This document shows, piece after piece, positions 34,801-46,738 of a stretch of DNA of 64,000 nucleotides. Made by a program: the position numbers and the translations under genes. Under the pieces are notes generated by a model. That model was not told where the DNA came from and made no database searches. It saw nothing but the letters and a program-made list of their open reading frames with translations. Every line of letters begins with the position of its first letter. Position 1 is the stretch's first letter. The stretch spans positions 25,241,913-25,305,912 of the forward strand of contig CM068547.1 of assembly GCA_035048495.1 (NCBI GenBank). The letters run 5' to 3'. This DNA comes from Euptelea pleiosperma. Taxonomy: Eukaryota; Streptophyta; Magnoliopsida; Ranunculales; Eupteleaceae.

Positions 34801-37800
34801 ATAACCTGATTCAAATCCAAATCGTCACAGAGCTCTGCCTTCATGCCTCTCTCATCTTTTAGGTCAAGAACTTGCCCAACATTCCCTTGGACTGCTTTTG
34901 GAATGTGATCAACATACTGGGGCTTGATTATTGCCTATTGAATACACGAAATTATGTCTCAGTGCACGGAAAAGGAATGCATTCTAAAATGGTTGTTAAA
35001 AGGAGAAGAATGGCTCAATATCCTAAATTTAAAGGAAAAAAGCTTAGGAAAGGCAAATTTTGTTAATTCAGTAATTCTTATGTATTTTTGCAGATTATAT
35101 TCTGTTGCAAAAGTGCCAATAACTATCCACCACCCTGTTGGGACCTCCTAAGTAATGACTAGAGGAAAAACAGAAGTCCAAGAAAGCATTGTAGAGATGA
35201 GACCATGAGGCCTGAGAGTAGAATTAAAAGCTGAATCTGCTTAAAGAAAGATTAGAAATTCATCACAATGAACTCAAATACAATAAAGGCAAAAGAACAT
35301 GTGAACGTGTACAAACAGAAACCACAGTATAAGCATGAATCACAACCGTGCTTATTATTCAACGCAATAGAATGATACTAACAGCATTCCAGAGCTAAGA
35401 AATAAACAACAACTGGAGATGGATAGTCACTACAGTAATTCTAATGTATTTGTGCCCATTATATTAAGTTGCAAAAGTGCCAATAACTATCCTCCACCCT
35501 GTTGGGACCTCCTGAGTAATGACGAGGCGCAAAATAGAAGTCCAAGAAAACATTGTAGCAATGAGACCATGAGGCCTTATAGTCGAATTAAAAGCTGAAT
35601 CTGCTTACAGAAAGATAAGAAGTTCATCACTATGAACTCAGATACAATGAAAGGCAAAGAACATCTGAACGCGTATAAACACAAAATATAGTAGAAGCAT
35701 GAAGCACAATTGTGCTTATTATTATATTCAATAAAATGATACTAACAGCATTCCGGAGTTAAAAAGAAACACCTGGAGTGGTATAGTCACTTTCATAAAA
35801 TAGATCTATAATATTTACAAGGTCATCCAGACAAGAACGCCTCACTTCTACAAAGACACCATGAAAATGCTCTTAAGTTCTGGAAAGTGATAACATACTC
35901 AAAAAAGTGAAAACAGTAGAGTGACCAGAATAAAAGAAGCTACCACAAAACAGAGAGAAAAAATAAAAATATAAAAATAAAAGAACCAACACAAGTAACA
36001 AGTATTGATGGTTCAGATGCAGTGCTTCAGGTTGTTAGTCATCTTAACGCTGAATTGAGAAAGGGACCACCTTAAGATTGTCTTCCAAAATACGGGTAAA
36101 ATAGTTCTGAAGCTCTGATCCTCGGAAGTATGTCAATATTTCCTGCCAATCAGGAGGATCCTGCAAAGGAATCATCAATAGAGACTTTCATTATGTATGT
36201 ATCACGGAATGAGTACAAGTGAAAAGATCCCAGAAAATGCAATTACATTGAAACGACCCAAATTAGGTTTCAGCTTCCCAGCCAACACTTTGAGGGCAGT
36301 CGACTTCCCAATGCCATTTGTTCCAACTAAGCCTAGAACTTGCCCAGGTCTTGGAACCGGTAACCTGTAATTGAACTTTTTAGCCATCTCTGGTTAAAAG
36401 AAGACAAATGCACTTTTTTTATATTCGGTAGACAGAAAGCCACCTTTCACATCCTCTAGGAGCTGAAGCTATATACTAACCTGTGCAACTTGAAGGTGTT
36501 TGGACCATAACGATGAGTTGTACCTTTATCCAGATCTTTTGGCAAATTGATTATCTCAATGGCCTCAAATGGGCATTTCTGCACCAGAAGATGAATAACC
36601 AGTCCAATACATTTAATAAATCCACCTATAGCCTAAAGACTCGACGTAAAGGCAGCAACAATAGTCTACAAACCTTGACACAAATACCACATCCAATGCA
36701 TAACTCCTCTGAGATGAAAGCAATCTTAGATGCAAGATTGACTTCAATACACAGTTTACCTACAGAAACCATGAGAAACTAGTAAGATAAATGAATAATG
36801 TAGCTCTAAAAGCGCATGAATAACCTATCATTATCTCATTTTTCTGTTTGATAAGTGTAGGGAAATGCTTGACTATGGAATCAAACATCAAAGACATGCA
36901 AAAATTACAGCTTTCATAACTATGGAGACTACTAAATAGCAGGTCCTGAAGCTCCACTCTGCAATAGACTAACTCATCACATTTATGGATGCTCTATCCA
37001 AAAGCACAAAGACATACACTCCTTTCAAAATGTTGAAGATCTCATTTACAGACATGCAAATCTCCATTGCACAACAGAAGCATGGCTGGCCTATCAAACG
37101 ACTACATGGAATCTCTCTCACCGAGTAATTAGTGGTCCCGAAATGGAAAATGTGGAATGCAATGAAAGCTTCGTACAGCAAACATCTCCTCATTAAATCA
37201 ATCCACCAGGTAACACACTAGAAACAATTCTTCCTAGTTTATGTGAAAAAATAAAAAATGCCGCAGCAGATCCCAACCTTATTGCCAAATTAGGAAGGAC
37301 TAGGAGCACACAATTGAGAAGTGACAAAGCTGAGAGAGTGAGGATGAAGCATACCATCATTATATGCTATTTAAGGGTTTAGGGTCCAAATTTTACTCAT
37401 ATAAATATCCCAAGGCAATCGTATATTTGATCATTATATACAAACTCCAAATTATTCTAATTTCATAATTTACCGACACATTTTAATTCCCAAAGACCTG
37501 GGTTCGGTCCAGCTCTTACCTCGGGGGGTTTAAGGGTTAGGGGGGAATAATAAATGTTTAGCTATAAAAAAAAAATCGCTCTCTTCTTTCCCTCAAACTT
37601 GATCAAGCTAATACAACCTTACCACAGTCCATATCATTCCACAATGACAGCAGGTATGTTAATCTTCTTTAAATTCCCTTTTGGATTGAATAATTTTAAT
37701 CCTTGAGATTGCGTTATCGATATGTAGATCCTAGGAATCAAGAAGGCTTTATGCATATGGATTTTTAGGTTTAAAACCAACATGTTCGACTGAACTTGGA

Positions 37801-38104
37801 TACCAAATAACCCCTAAATGCGCAAGCCTCAACGAATAAGTGGAGGAAAATTTTCAATCCTCGCACAAAAATCCAATAGCAGTATCAAAACAATAAATTC
37901 ATTTTTTAAAACGAACCATTATAGATTTATGATCAAATTGATAGCTAAAGAAGAAATCAAACAAGAAACATGAATCAATTTAGGGAATCTGAAGAAAATA
38001 CCGGTTTTGACGACAGGGCAACTCTTCTTACATTCCTGGCGGCATTTCTTGGGCTTGCATCGGTCGGAGCTAACGATGGCAATACGAGTCAATCGATCAG
38101 CCAT
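28836..38104 (-). CDS. ABCE1: ABCE1/RLI ribosome-recycling ATPase, complete, 11 exons
   Basis: Exons in gene order: 38104-38002, 36759-36674, 36578-36481, 36364-36247, 36160-36071, 34934-34630, 34534-34339, 34261-34076, 33896-33627, 29449-29204, 28955-28836 (TAA). All introns are GT-AG and phases agree, giving 605 codons, the usual length of plant RLI. Cytosolic ABCE1 binds post-termination ribosomes and drives subunit splitting with ATP; it also acts in initiation. Visible parts: two 4Fe-4S sites (Cys 16, 21, 25, 29, 55, 58, 61, 65); NBD1 Walker [10 protein letters not shown] (110-118), signature LSGGELQR (217-224), DEP (241-243) and H-loop His 274; NBD2 Walker [10 protein letters not shown] (381-389), signature LSGGEIQR (468-475), DEP (492-494), H-loop His 526; C-terminal tail ending YYYLDD. 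No key residue is missing. A probable 5' UTR intron is 38283-38141. Intron 9 (4.2 kb) holds two transposons and intron 5 a tandem duplication. Confidence 0.97.
30966..31272. mobile_element. Tourist-like MITE in ABCE1 intron 9
   Basis: Termini GGCCATGTTTGATTGC and inverse of GGCCATGTTTGATTACC, flanked by TTA on both sides (30963-30965 and 31273-31275). TTA is the target duplication of PIF/Harbinger elements. 307 bp, interior rich in GGAAAATT/AATTTTCC. Confidence 0.85.
31520..32570. repeat. tandem repeat of about 52 bp, split by an insertion
   Basis: Units of the form ACCAGAT(C)AGATAACAT, CGAGTAAGTAT, GTACAATTAG occur before 31615 and again from 32444, 3-4 units in all. The element 31616-32443 interrupts them. 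Confidence 0.75.
31616..32443. mobile_element. GAGGC-rich element with 9-bp target duplication
   Basis: CAATTAGAC at 31607-31615 is repeated exactly at 32444-32452. Ends AAGGTTTAAAAGG and inverse of CATGGTTTAAAAAGG. The arms carry many GAGGC/GCCTC words (GAGGCGTAGCCTC). No transposase. A 9-bp duplication fits Mutator-like elements; the superfamily is inferred from that alone. Confidence 0.8.
32880..33090. repeat. degenerate tandem repeat of about 35 bp
   Basis: Repeats of GAAGCT-ACCAGCCAATTGTC with CATC/TATCTGAG spacers, about five units. Together with 32460-33330 it resembles part of an LTR, but ends were not found. Confidence 0.6.
35068..35790. repeat. tandem duplication in ABCE1 intron 5, two units of about 365 bp
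   Basis: AGTGCCAATAACTATCC-CCACCCTGTTGGGACCTCCT occurs near 35112 and again near 35475, and the sequences that follow run in parallel to GATACTAACAGCATTCC (35374 and 35736). Non-coding. ABCE1 copy 1 cannot be compared because it breaks before this point. Confidence 0.85.
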
Positions 38105-40132
38105 TTCTTAAGATCGGGAGGGAGAAGAAACTCAACCTCTCTGCTTCAACAATGTAGAAGAAAACAATTAACAAACAACAACAATGAGCTTATGACAAAG
38201 AAAAGCTCAACGATTAAAGGAAGGTAACCATTAAAATTAAACGTAAATCCGATTCAAATAAAGTACCAAGGAATTCACACTACCTGGAACAATCACAGTT
38301 CAGACAATCGATTAGACATAGAGAGATTGAGAGAGTGTGATAGGGATTGGTCTAAAGATGCGCATGTGTTCATCTAATATCTATAAGGCCCTGTTTGGGA
38401 ACATCTTGTTTTCAAGGCGTAATCCAACCTTAGTCCAATTCAAGACTAGTTCTTAACTATGTGGCGGTCAACCTTGAACTAGTTTTTATTTCCATGTCGT
38501 TTGGTTGACACTGTCCCATTCTAATTCTGGTTTACAAGTTATTTGGTTGGCAGTTATTCAGTTTGTATGTACTTTTGCCATATTATGTAATAGAGAGATA
38601 GAGAGGGGAAAGGAAAAGAAGAGTCTTAACAATTTATGAATAACACAATTCATAATTGCAACATTTTATTTGCGATAACTAGAAATGTGATGCCTTACAA
38701 AATCAAAAATGAAAATCTCAATAGATCACCAAAGTTCAACATAGTCATAAATTAAAACCTAAATCTATATAGTAAACAAAAAGTAAATCACTCAATAAAT
38801 TGTTCCATTCATTCCACATTCAATTTGCAATTGACCACCACCTCATCCGAGAAGTAACTTATAATTCTTGAGTTCCAATTTGTGTCTCTTGTTAGTCTAT
38901 TTCTTCTCGATCCTCCCATTCAAACTCCATATTAAAAAGCAAATCATTCTTATAAAAAAACTTATATTGTCACTGAGATATAAACACCAACAAACTCGTT
39001 AATTATATATAAATATATGCAATACCTTCAGGAACTTTATAAATGGAGGAGTAAGGTTCTGTTATCCATGTGTAGATGAGTTTTTGAAATGTAAACAATG
39101 TGCTTTCTAATATAAGTGCATCCATCAAGGGGTGGGCCAAACATTTATGGAGCACGTGGGCTCAAAGGAGTGTACCACATGGCTTTTTTGGGGGTGGAGA
39201 TAAACCTTTGATGGCATCACAGTCTTACAGACAATAAATGATAGATCTAAATAACACCTCTATATTGGAGATAAGAAGGATTAAAAACACAATCCACAAG
39301 TGAATATTGCACTTCATGTGAGTCCCTAACAAATAGATTCATAGACAACCCAACCAAAATGACGGTCAAGAGAAATGCAAGGACCCACTTCTTTGCTAGC
39401 ATGTCTAAGGATAAACCATATGTAAACCATAAACCTCAAGCCATAAACCTATGTTGAATTACAACCATCGAAGTGAAACGTTAACTAGAATTTTTTATGG
39501 TATCCAATTTTCAAGCCTCTAAGGATGCATCAACCTATAAACATATACCATATAGAATATAAGGGGAAGTCAAGTGCCCAAGACTTCGCCAGTCCCACTC
39601 TCAACAATCCTAATTTAGAAACTTAGCCTGATATTTTTAACTCACTCACACCCCAAGCATTATGTACAAGTGAAAAAAACTATATATGAAAAACGAGCAT
39701 CAAACAAGACTAACTATTTATTCTTTATAAGAAAGAACAAAACCTTTCAAGATAATAGACTAAAGAATTCTCGTAAGATGAGTTGCAACGATAAATGTCT
39801 ATCTTCAGAGCTCAAGATATAATCGGCTCTAATATAATCCATCCACTGCACTCATATCTAGAATAGATGATCTACTAGTTTGTATACCTCAGTACATTCT
39901 ATATATAAATGGTAGCTTTAGTGCTTTAATCAAAATATCAGAAGACCATCTGATCTAACCAAATTGGATCATCTCCACCATGGTTAGCTTCAAGCATATA
40001 TGGGATATGGCTAATACACAAACACAGTGACCCATTCATATTCCTAGGCAGAATAGCTCATAATGGAGCAATAGCACTGAATAAAGTTAGCATGATGTAG
40101 TGTCTTGTGCATGCATATATGGATTTTATACC
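38105..40132 (-). promoter_or_regulatory. upstream region of complete ABCE1
   Basis: 5' UTR with probable intron 38283-38141 (donor CCAG/GTAGTG, acceptor GAAGCAG). Further upstream is AT-rich sequence shared with copy 1, including a CCCTGTTTGGGAAC segment at about 38392. No TATA box could be assigned with confidence. No other gene seen. Confidence 0.45.
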
Positions 40133-40489
40133 AATGTTTGAAAACTCAAAAACTTGACTCGAAAGTCTGCCAAGTTGAGTTAACTCGAAGACTCGAACTT
40201 GATTCGAAAAATATATTAATATAATACATATAATTATAATACTTTATAACTTTGTTAAGCTTTGGAAGAATTAAGTTTTATTATTTTTGATAGTTTTATG
40301 CATCAAAAGAATTTATAAGGCTCGATCGAGTCGAGTTGACTCGACGAGTGTTCGAGAAAGTCATTGAGTCAACTCACAACTTGATCAAATTTTATATAGA
40401 TCAAGTTTCTGTCAAGTCAACTCGAAATTCAGCCGACTTAATTCAACTCGGACGAGTTTCGAGTTGACTGGACGAGTTTTAAAACAATG
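40133..40489. mobile_element. TCGAGT-rich MITE, copy B
   Basis: Same site and orientation as copy A (6626-6998). Ends slightly mutated (AATGTTTGAAAACTC, inverse of ACATTGTTTTAAAACTC). Confidence 0.75.
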
Positions 40490-40899
40490 TTCTATACATA
40501 TAAAATGGTTATGAATTGTGGTATTCTGGACTAGTCTTATACTAGTACTCGTCCAAATTATCTGACTTAATAATCTCTGTTTGACCCTGCTCAGAAGACT
40601 ATTTGGCTACATCGATCCTTTTGGATTTATGTATTGCATTTGTATACTATTTCCATCGAGTACTGATGATGAACATCCCAATCAATTTACTTGTCCCATT
40701 GTTCCATCTTTGCATGACCAAACAATTAGGATGTTTAATAATTTTAGATTCTTCCCAAAGGTTTCTTGATTTCTCTAGTTACATTAGACTTTTATGATCT
40801 ATCATCATCATGATCTTAGTCCAGTAGTCATATCAATAAACCCAAAACATTAGCACCTCTCAACACATTAATATCAGTTTAAAGCCCAGATTGAATGGG

Positions 40900-41299
40900 T
40901 TTGAAAATAGGGTCTGAGGTGGGATGGTGTTTGTGGTAGAGGGGAGTTCATGACGAGTCTGCAAATACGCATTGGACCAAATGGCTTCCAACAAAGCACA
41001 TTTTTTTTTATGAAACACTCATGGGAACCTATTCTTCCCAAGGCTGTTTCGGTAAACAGAGAAACTTGTGGAAAAAGAAAAAAGATCAGAGAGAGAGAGG
41101 AACGAGAACATACCTTTGAAGGGGATCGGAGAGGATGGAGAGGAAGGATCGTCGGAGAAGACGTAGCGTCGGAGAAGACTGTTTAGGAAAAATCGGAAAA
41201 ACCTTTCCGGTTAAAAAAAAGATATAATTTTATATTAAAAAACATTTTAAATTCATTTAAATTAGAAAGTAGTTGCGTAAAACTTGCATGACCGGCGAC
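40900..41299 (-). other. intergenic with leader-exon-like segment
   Basis: On the minus strand 41180-41114 reads TCTTCTCCGACG repeats, then CCCCTTCAAAG followed by donor GTATGTTCTC. It looks like a 5' UTR exon with its donor site, upstream of and pointing towards ABCE1. No protein frame. It could be a distal leader exon or a remnant. Confidence 0.3.
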
Positions 41300-41600
41300 A
41301 GTCATCTAAGCCCTGACCGCCCACAATATGAGCCAAGTGGAACATTTTTATAGGACGATGACCGAATGGATGTTTGGCCAATCCCCAGGTGGACCTACAA
41401 ACCAAAAATCAGCCTGATTAGTGATTTCAAACCTCTCGATCTTGTACCTCAAATAATGCTCAAATTCCCACAATCCAACGCTTAGAAACCACTAATCAGA
41501 TTGATTTTTGGTTTATAGGTCCACCAGGAATTGGTCAAACATCCATACAGTAGCTTCTAAAACAGTACCACGTGGCTCATACTGTGGGGGCGATATTGAT
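41300..41600. mobile_element. foldback MITE family F
   Basis: CACAATATGAGCCAAGTGG, TGACCGAATGGATGTTTGGC and AAACCAAAAATCAGCCTG on the left; inverse on the right ending GTACCACGTGGCTCATACTG. Confidence 0.85.
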
Positions 41601-41829
41601 TCCTTGGTCATCCAAGTTGTACTAAACGGGACACGTGCTTTACAAATTGAGACGTTATTTTTAAGTAGGACATTTTCACGTGTTATTTCCAATTCTGGCG
41701 TCAAAGATTTTCCCGCATTCTAATACGGTTCTTAAAAGCTCACACCGGGCTGTTAGCGAAGACGCTCACAGCCTACAATACGAGTTTGCCACGAGGCTCC
41801 TATTGGGAAAAATCTATGATACCGACTTT

Positions 41830-42115
41830 TGCATCAATTTGCCACGTAGTAGACTCTTTTGGGCCCACTGCCTCCATGAATGTTTGACCCACATCTTGGT
41901 GGACCCACACACAAAAAAAGAAGTATGATTTATGATTCCTAGCAATTGGATTTGAGCACTTTTTCATCATGGGCTTGGAACCAACTCATAAGCCTGTTCA
42001 TAAAGCCCGTGATGAAAAAGTGCTCAAATCCTATGGCTAGAAATCACCAATAACGCTGATTTTTTGGTGTGTAGGTCCACCAAGATCTAACTGTCAGTGG
42101 ACCGACATACTAAGA
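41830..42115. mobile_element. foldback MITE, variant of family F with a tight central hairpin
   Basis: Outer arms GTGGACCCACACACAAAAAA and inverse. The inner arms 41949-41976 and 42003-42030 pair over 28 bp with one mismatch (GATTTGAGCACTTTTTCATC on the left), around a loop of about 26 bases. Confidence 0.75.
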
Positions 42116-44832
42116 AGATCACTTTCTGAGGACGTTCACTAAGATCTAACTGTCAGTGACGTGTCAAATTTGTTTCAGTTTCAGATTATATACACAGGGG
42201 TAAAGTGTATAGAGGGCTGTTTTCAGCATCTTGTCCTCTTTTGATGCTCTTCCAATGGATCTTAGCCCATATGCCACGACAGATTTCAGATCCAACTTGG
42301 ATCTAAGGACATAAATCATTGACATAGGAGTTAAGCTATTGAGTATGAGACTGAGATCCAGTCTCTACACAGGAGGGACACCACTGAAACTCACAAACAG
42401 TTGTCATAATAGCACCTACAAATGCCCAATGTCACTCTTTTATAGATCATTGTACAGATGTTTGAGCAAGTTCTATGTGGACCTGCTTAAAAAAAATCCT
42501 GAGTTGTGCTTTCTAGGAGTTGGACGGTGGGTGGGGTGTGTTACAACTTTGGTTGCTGGTGTTGTTGTGTTCTGCTGCTTGTATTGAGCATCTAAGAAGA
42601 AGGAAGAAGACCCTAAAGGAAACAAATGGACAAAGAGAATCAAAGGAACCAAAGTTATCAAGGTTAGCTGATTTAACCTCTCTCTGTACATAAACAAATA
42701 AACTCTACCGGCTGAGACCATCCCCGATGGAAGAGAGAGAGAGAGACGGACGGTTAGGGTTTGAGTTTATTTGGAAAGGAAGGAGAGAAGGAAGAGGCGT
42801 TTAGGGTTGAAGAGATTGGGAGAGGATAGATCGGGGGAGAGTTATATCATGTACATACATTGGCCTTGGGTTGGGTTGGGCTTCTATAAGTGTCAACCCG
42901 AGCCCAACCCGATTTTGATCGGGCTCTTCGTAAAGAGGCCTGAGCCCGAACCTGAGTGCTGAAGGGGCCAACCCAACCCGAGCCCAACGTCGGGTTGAAC
43001 CCGCCCAAGTTGCAGCCCTAATGATATCTAATTGTTGATATGTAATGATTTTTGACGATCTAGGAAGTGAGATTCAAGCAGCTAGCTCTCAATCTATTGG
43101 GTTCCCAATTCCCAAAATAATGAGATGAACTCTGGCTTCGGGTTGAATGAGAGGGGTTGACAGAGAGAAAAGATAGTTAAAATTACGTGTTGCCTTATTC
43201 TTTCTTTATTAGAACTCTAACTCCTCATCCAGATACACTCGCCCTAAAACAAGAAGCCTTATTCTTTCTTTATTAGAACTCTAAGATTTAAGAAACCCAT
43301 ACAGTAGTTGGATAGAATTCGGGAGAAAAATATAACAACGATGATAAGAAATGCATACGCTCCGGTCCTTTGAGAGAAACTAAAATGCAGTTTATCCAAT
43401 ACAGAACACTTGCTTCTATATAGATATGACAGTATTTCCGATCACACGTGACACAAGAGGCTTAGAACTTCAAAATAAGTAGTCCAAATGTGTACCTAAA
43501 CTTTCCTCATTTGATTCGCTCGAGACTCGAGTAACAACAACAATGTGATTGTGTTTTGAAAAAAAATTATGCTTAATTGTTCCTGAAACAAAATTTAAAA
43601 TAATATTATCATTCTTCATACTTATATTTATTTTACATTTCTATTAATTTTTTTTGTGGCGCTCTCTCCAAATATTTTTTTCACAATTTTTTTTCAAAAA
43701 CACATTTATACAAGCCTCTCTTTCTCTCTCTTCTTATAACCAAAATGTCTCCTTTTAACCCTACAAACTTACCTTAAAACTCTCCTCTTTCCCAGACATG
43801 AAACGTCTCTTCCTTATCTACCAGTACTTAACTTTCTCCAAACGTCGTTCAAACTTCAAAGTTGTCTCTCCCTCTTCTCTATATTTTGTTTCTTATTAAA
43901 ACGAGAGGGTCCGAGATTCAAATACATTTGCAAATAAGCGTCCCGAAGATGACGATATTCTTTAATTCTCCCCGCAAAGTCGACTACAACGACAAAGGTG
44001 GCTCTTCAAGAACTCATTTTTACTCTAAAATCAAAGATCTCTGATGCAGTTTCAGATCTCTTTGACTGTTTTTGTTCTTTTATTTGGTAATAGATCTTTC
44101 TTTTATTTGCAAGTTAGTTCGTATACATGAAAAGGGGTTGTCTTCTGTTGGTGTAGATCCTGATATCTAGAATCTTAGATGTGTTTTTGCAATGTTAGTC
44201 TTTGTAAGGTCATGGGAAATTGGATTTTTTTTCATTCCCATCATCCTCTATATATTTGTGATATTGTTTCTTTAGGCATGCTATTTGTTCTTATCATCTG
44301 CGAGCATTGCGGCTAGAATGAATGGTCGAGATAACATTTGCAAGGTACATTGAAAATTTCTCATTCCTTCTGTAAGGGGTTGGGAACGATGTAATTTCTT
44401 TAAAGAACTTGATGTTAACAATTTTCTATTTGTGCTAACTCTTACATTTCTTTCTATTTGTACAATTCAAAGACGAATCTAGAGGAAGTGAGTGCTCTGA
44501 ATCTGGACGCAAAATCTTGAGCAAGGCTTCTACAGGAGGAGCATGATATACATCTCCTGATCAAACTTCATCCTTCCACTACATGCTTTCATCGGGAAAA
44601 ATAGCAAAGCCAATTTCTCACAAGCGAGAGAGATTGAGAGAGAAGGAAGGAAAATATATCCAACTCGCTGACTAATTGGATTTAATTGTGGTCTAGATCA
44701 TCACCACGCATTCAAACGGCCCCAGTTGGTTTGTTTGTAGTTTTGCAATAGTAGTCTTGGATGTGTCTTTGCAATGTTAGTCTCTGTAACGTCATGGGAA
44801 ATTGGAAGTTTTCAAAAAAATAAAATTGAATT
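42116..44832. other. intergenic, MITE-like end and small duplications
   Basis: At about 42855-43022 there is a GGGTTGGGCT/AGCCCAACCC-rich block ending TTGCAGCCCTA, typical of hAT-type MITE termini. GCCTTATTCTTTCTTTATTA is repeated at about 43191 and 43251. TTTGCAATGTTAGTCT-GTCATGGGAAATTGGA is repeated at about 44187 and 44768. 43640-43910 has AAACGTCTC-type sequence like Helitron interiors. No gene recognised. Confidence 0.45.
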
Positions 44833-45050
44833 TGTGAAAGAAGAAAAGACAAAAGAGGAATAAGACGGTGAAAAGAGAAGAGTTCTCTGTTTCTGTATAT
44901 TACTTTATTGATTGCAACAGTAGCTTTAAATATAGTTTACATAAGAGACGAATAAGGTAAGTAGTTACAATTGGATAGAGATCCCTTGATTGAAGGGATA
45001 GATCGTGTGACTTGTTCATGCGACTTGGTCATACGACCTTATCGCTAATA
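44833..45050 (-). repeat. 3' LTR of Copia element
   Basis: 218 bp; contains a block of about 38 bp near 45005-45042 that the other LTR lacks, while the other LTR has a short insertion near 49735-49745. Confidence 0.9.
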
Positions 45051-45111
45051 CTCCCCCTCAAGTTGGAGCATGTGGATCAAGCAAGCCCAACTTGGAAATC
45101 AATGAATGAAA

Positions 45112-46479
45112 CTACATGGAGCCAAAAGCTTTGGTGAAGACATCGGCAAGCTGTTTGGTAGTGGAAACATTTGCCGTAGTGAGGGAGCCATCCTGAAGCT
45201 TTCCACGAACAAGGTGACAATCGATCTCAATGTGTTTAGTACGCTCATGATAGACAAGATTGGAAGCTATGTGGAGAGCCGCTTGATTGTCACAAAAAAG
45301 GGTGGAAGGCGTGGTGATGGAGACACCCAAGTCAGTGAGTAGCTGGAACGAGAAATGGTATGTTGCTTCTTAGTCTTCCAAGAGATTGGGTTGTGGCCAA
45401 GGAAATGCAATACCCAGTAGTTGAACGACGGGTAGTGGGGCAACTGGCCCAATCAAAATCACAATAGGCATATATGTGGAAGTTAGATGTGGATGGTAAA
45501 AGAATCCCTTGACCTGGAGAGCCTTTAAGATAGTGTAACACCCTATGAGCAGCATCCAGATGAGGCTTACGGGGAGTATGCATGAATTGATTGACGATGT
45601 TGACAGAGAAGACAATATCTGGACGTGTGATAGTGAGGTAGATGAGTCTGCCAACAAGCCGTCGATAGATAGATGGTTCAGGAAGTAACTCGCTGTCAGT
45701 GAGAGTGAGCTTCAGGTGTTGTTCCATGGGAAAAGAGGAAATCTTAGCACCGAGAAGATCAGAATCCTTAAGAATTTCTAATGTGTATTTCCGTTGGGAA
45801 AGAAAAATGCCTTGCTGAGAACATGCTAAGTCAAGACCAAGAAAATACTTGAGGTTGCCGAGATCCTTGATGTTGAACTTGGAGTGAAGAAGCATCTTTA
45901 AGTTGGATATGGCCACGGGGTCGTCACTAGTGATGATGATGTCATCCACATAAACTAACACAAAGATACGACCAGTCATAGTGGAAAGGTAGAAGAGGGA
46001 GTAATCGGCTTGGACTGGATAAAACCAGCAGCAAGGAAAACCTAAGAGAATTTGGCAAACCAATTGCGAGAAGCCTGTTTCAAGCCATACAACGACTTGG
46101 TTAATCTGCAGACATGAGTCTCCTCCTGTCGGGAATAGCTAGGTGGAAGTTTCATGTAGACTTCCTTATCAAGGTCACCATGGAGAAAAGCATTATTGAC
46201 ATCCATCTGATGTAAAGGCCAAAGGCGGGCACTGACAATAGCAAGAAGGCATCGTATAGTGACAAGTTTGGCTTCCAGAGCAAACGTTTCATGATAGTCA
46301 AGGCCTTCTTGTTGAGTGTAACCCTTGGCGATGAGGCAGGCTTTGTAACGCTCAATGGAGCCATCAGCCCGATGCTTGAATTTAAAAACCCAATTGCAGC
46401 CAATTGGTTTTTTATCAGGGGAAAGTTGAGTGAGTGTCCAAGTATGGTTAGCTTCCAAAGCATAAATCTCAGCAGCCAT
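45112..46479 (-). pseudogene. Copia reverse transcriptase-RNase H, broken
   Basis: RT would copy element RNA and RNase H would remove it. The first part (46479-46042) has [12 protein letters not shown], the first catalytic motif [13 protein letters not shown] and [16 protein letters not shown] stop then interrupts it near 46042, and a frameshift follows about 40 bp later. The second part (to 45332) has the catalytic YVDD (45952-45941), then DLGNLKYFLGL and the RNase H segment CPTTRRSTTGYCISL. A further frameshift near 45330 separates the end, which has [24 protein letters not shown] and LADVFTKA. Family certain; not functional. Confidence 0.92.
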
Positions 46480-46738
46480 AGCTTCCTTCCAATGAGGATC
46501 CTGAACAGAGGTTATAGCAGCTCAAAAGGCACAATGAGATGAAGAATATTTATCGTAGCTTAAATAAGAAGATAAAGGGTGAGATGAACCTGTCGGTTTA
46601 TGTTGTAAAGAAGCCGATGAGGGTGCACTGGAAACAATCACAGAACACGCGTAGTCAGCTAGATGACGTGGAACTTGTTTGAGATGAGTGGAACGACATG
46701 CGAGAGCAGGAGGTGAACTAGCTATGACTATAGTCATA

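Larger units (their letters stand above)
36028..40899. repeat. segmental duplication, copy 2 (direct, partner 785-7652)
   Basis: Begins in intron 5 of the complete ABCE1 gene and ends about 2.8 kb upstream of its start codon. Order and orientation match copy 1, including the TCGAG MITE, which is present in both. Confidence 0.9.

Noticed and set aside
41114..41180. First coding exon of a new gene upstream of ABCE1
   Set aside because: Has a donor-like site and leader-like pyrimidine sequence but no convincing protein frame; listed only as exon-like.
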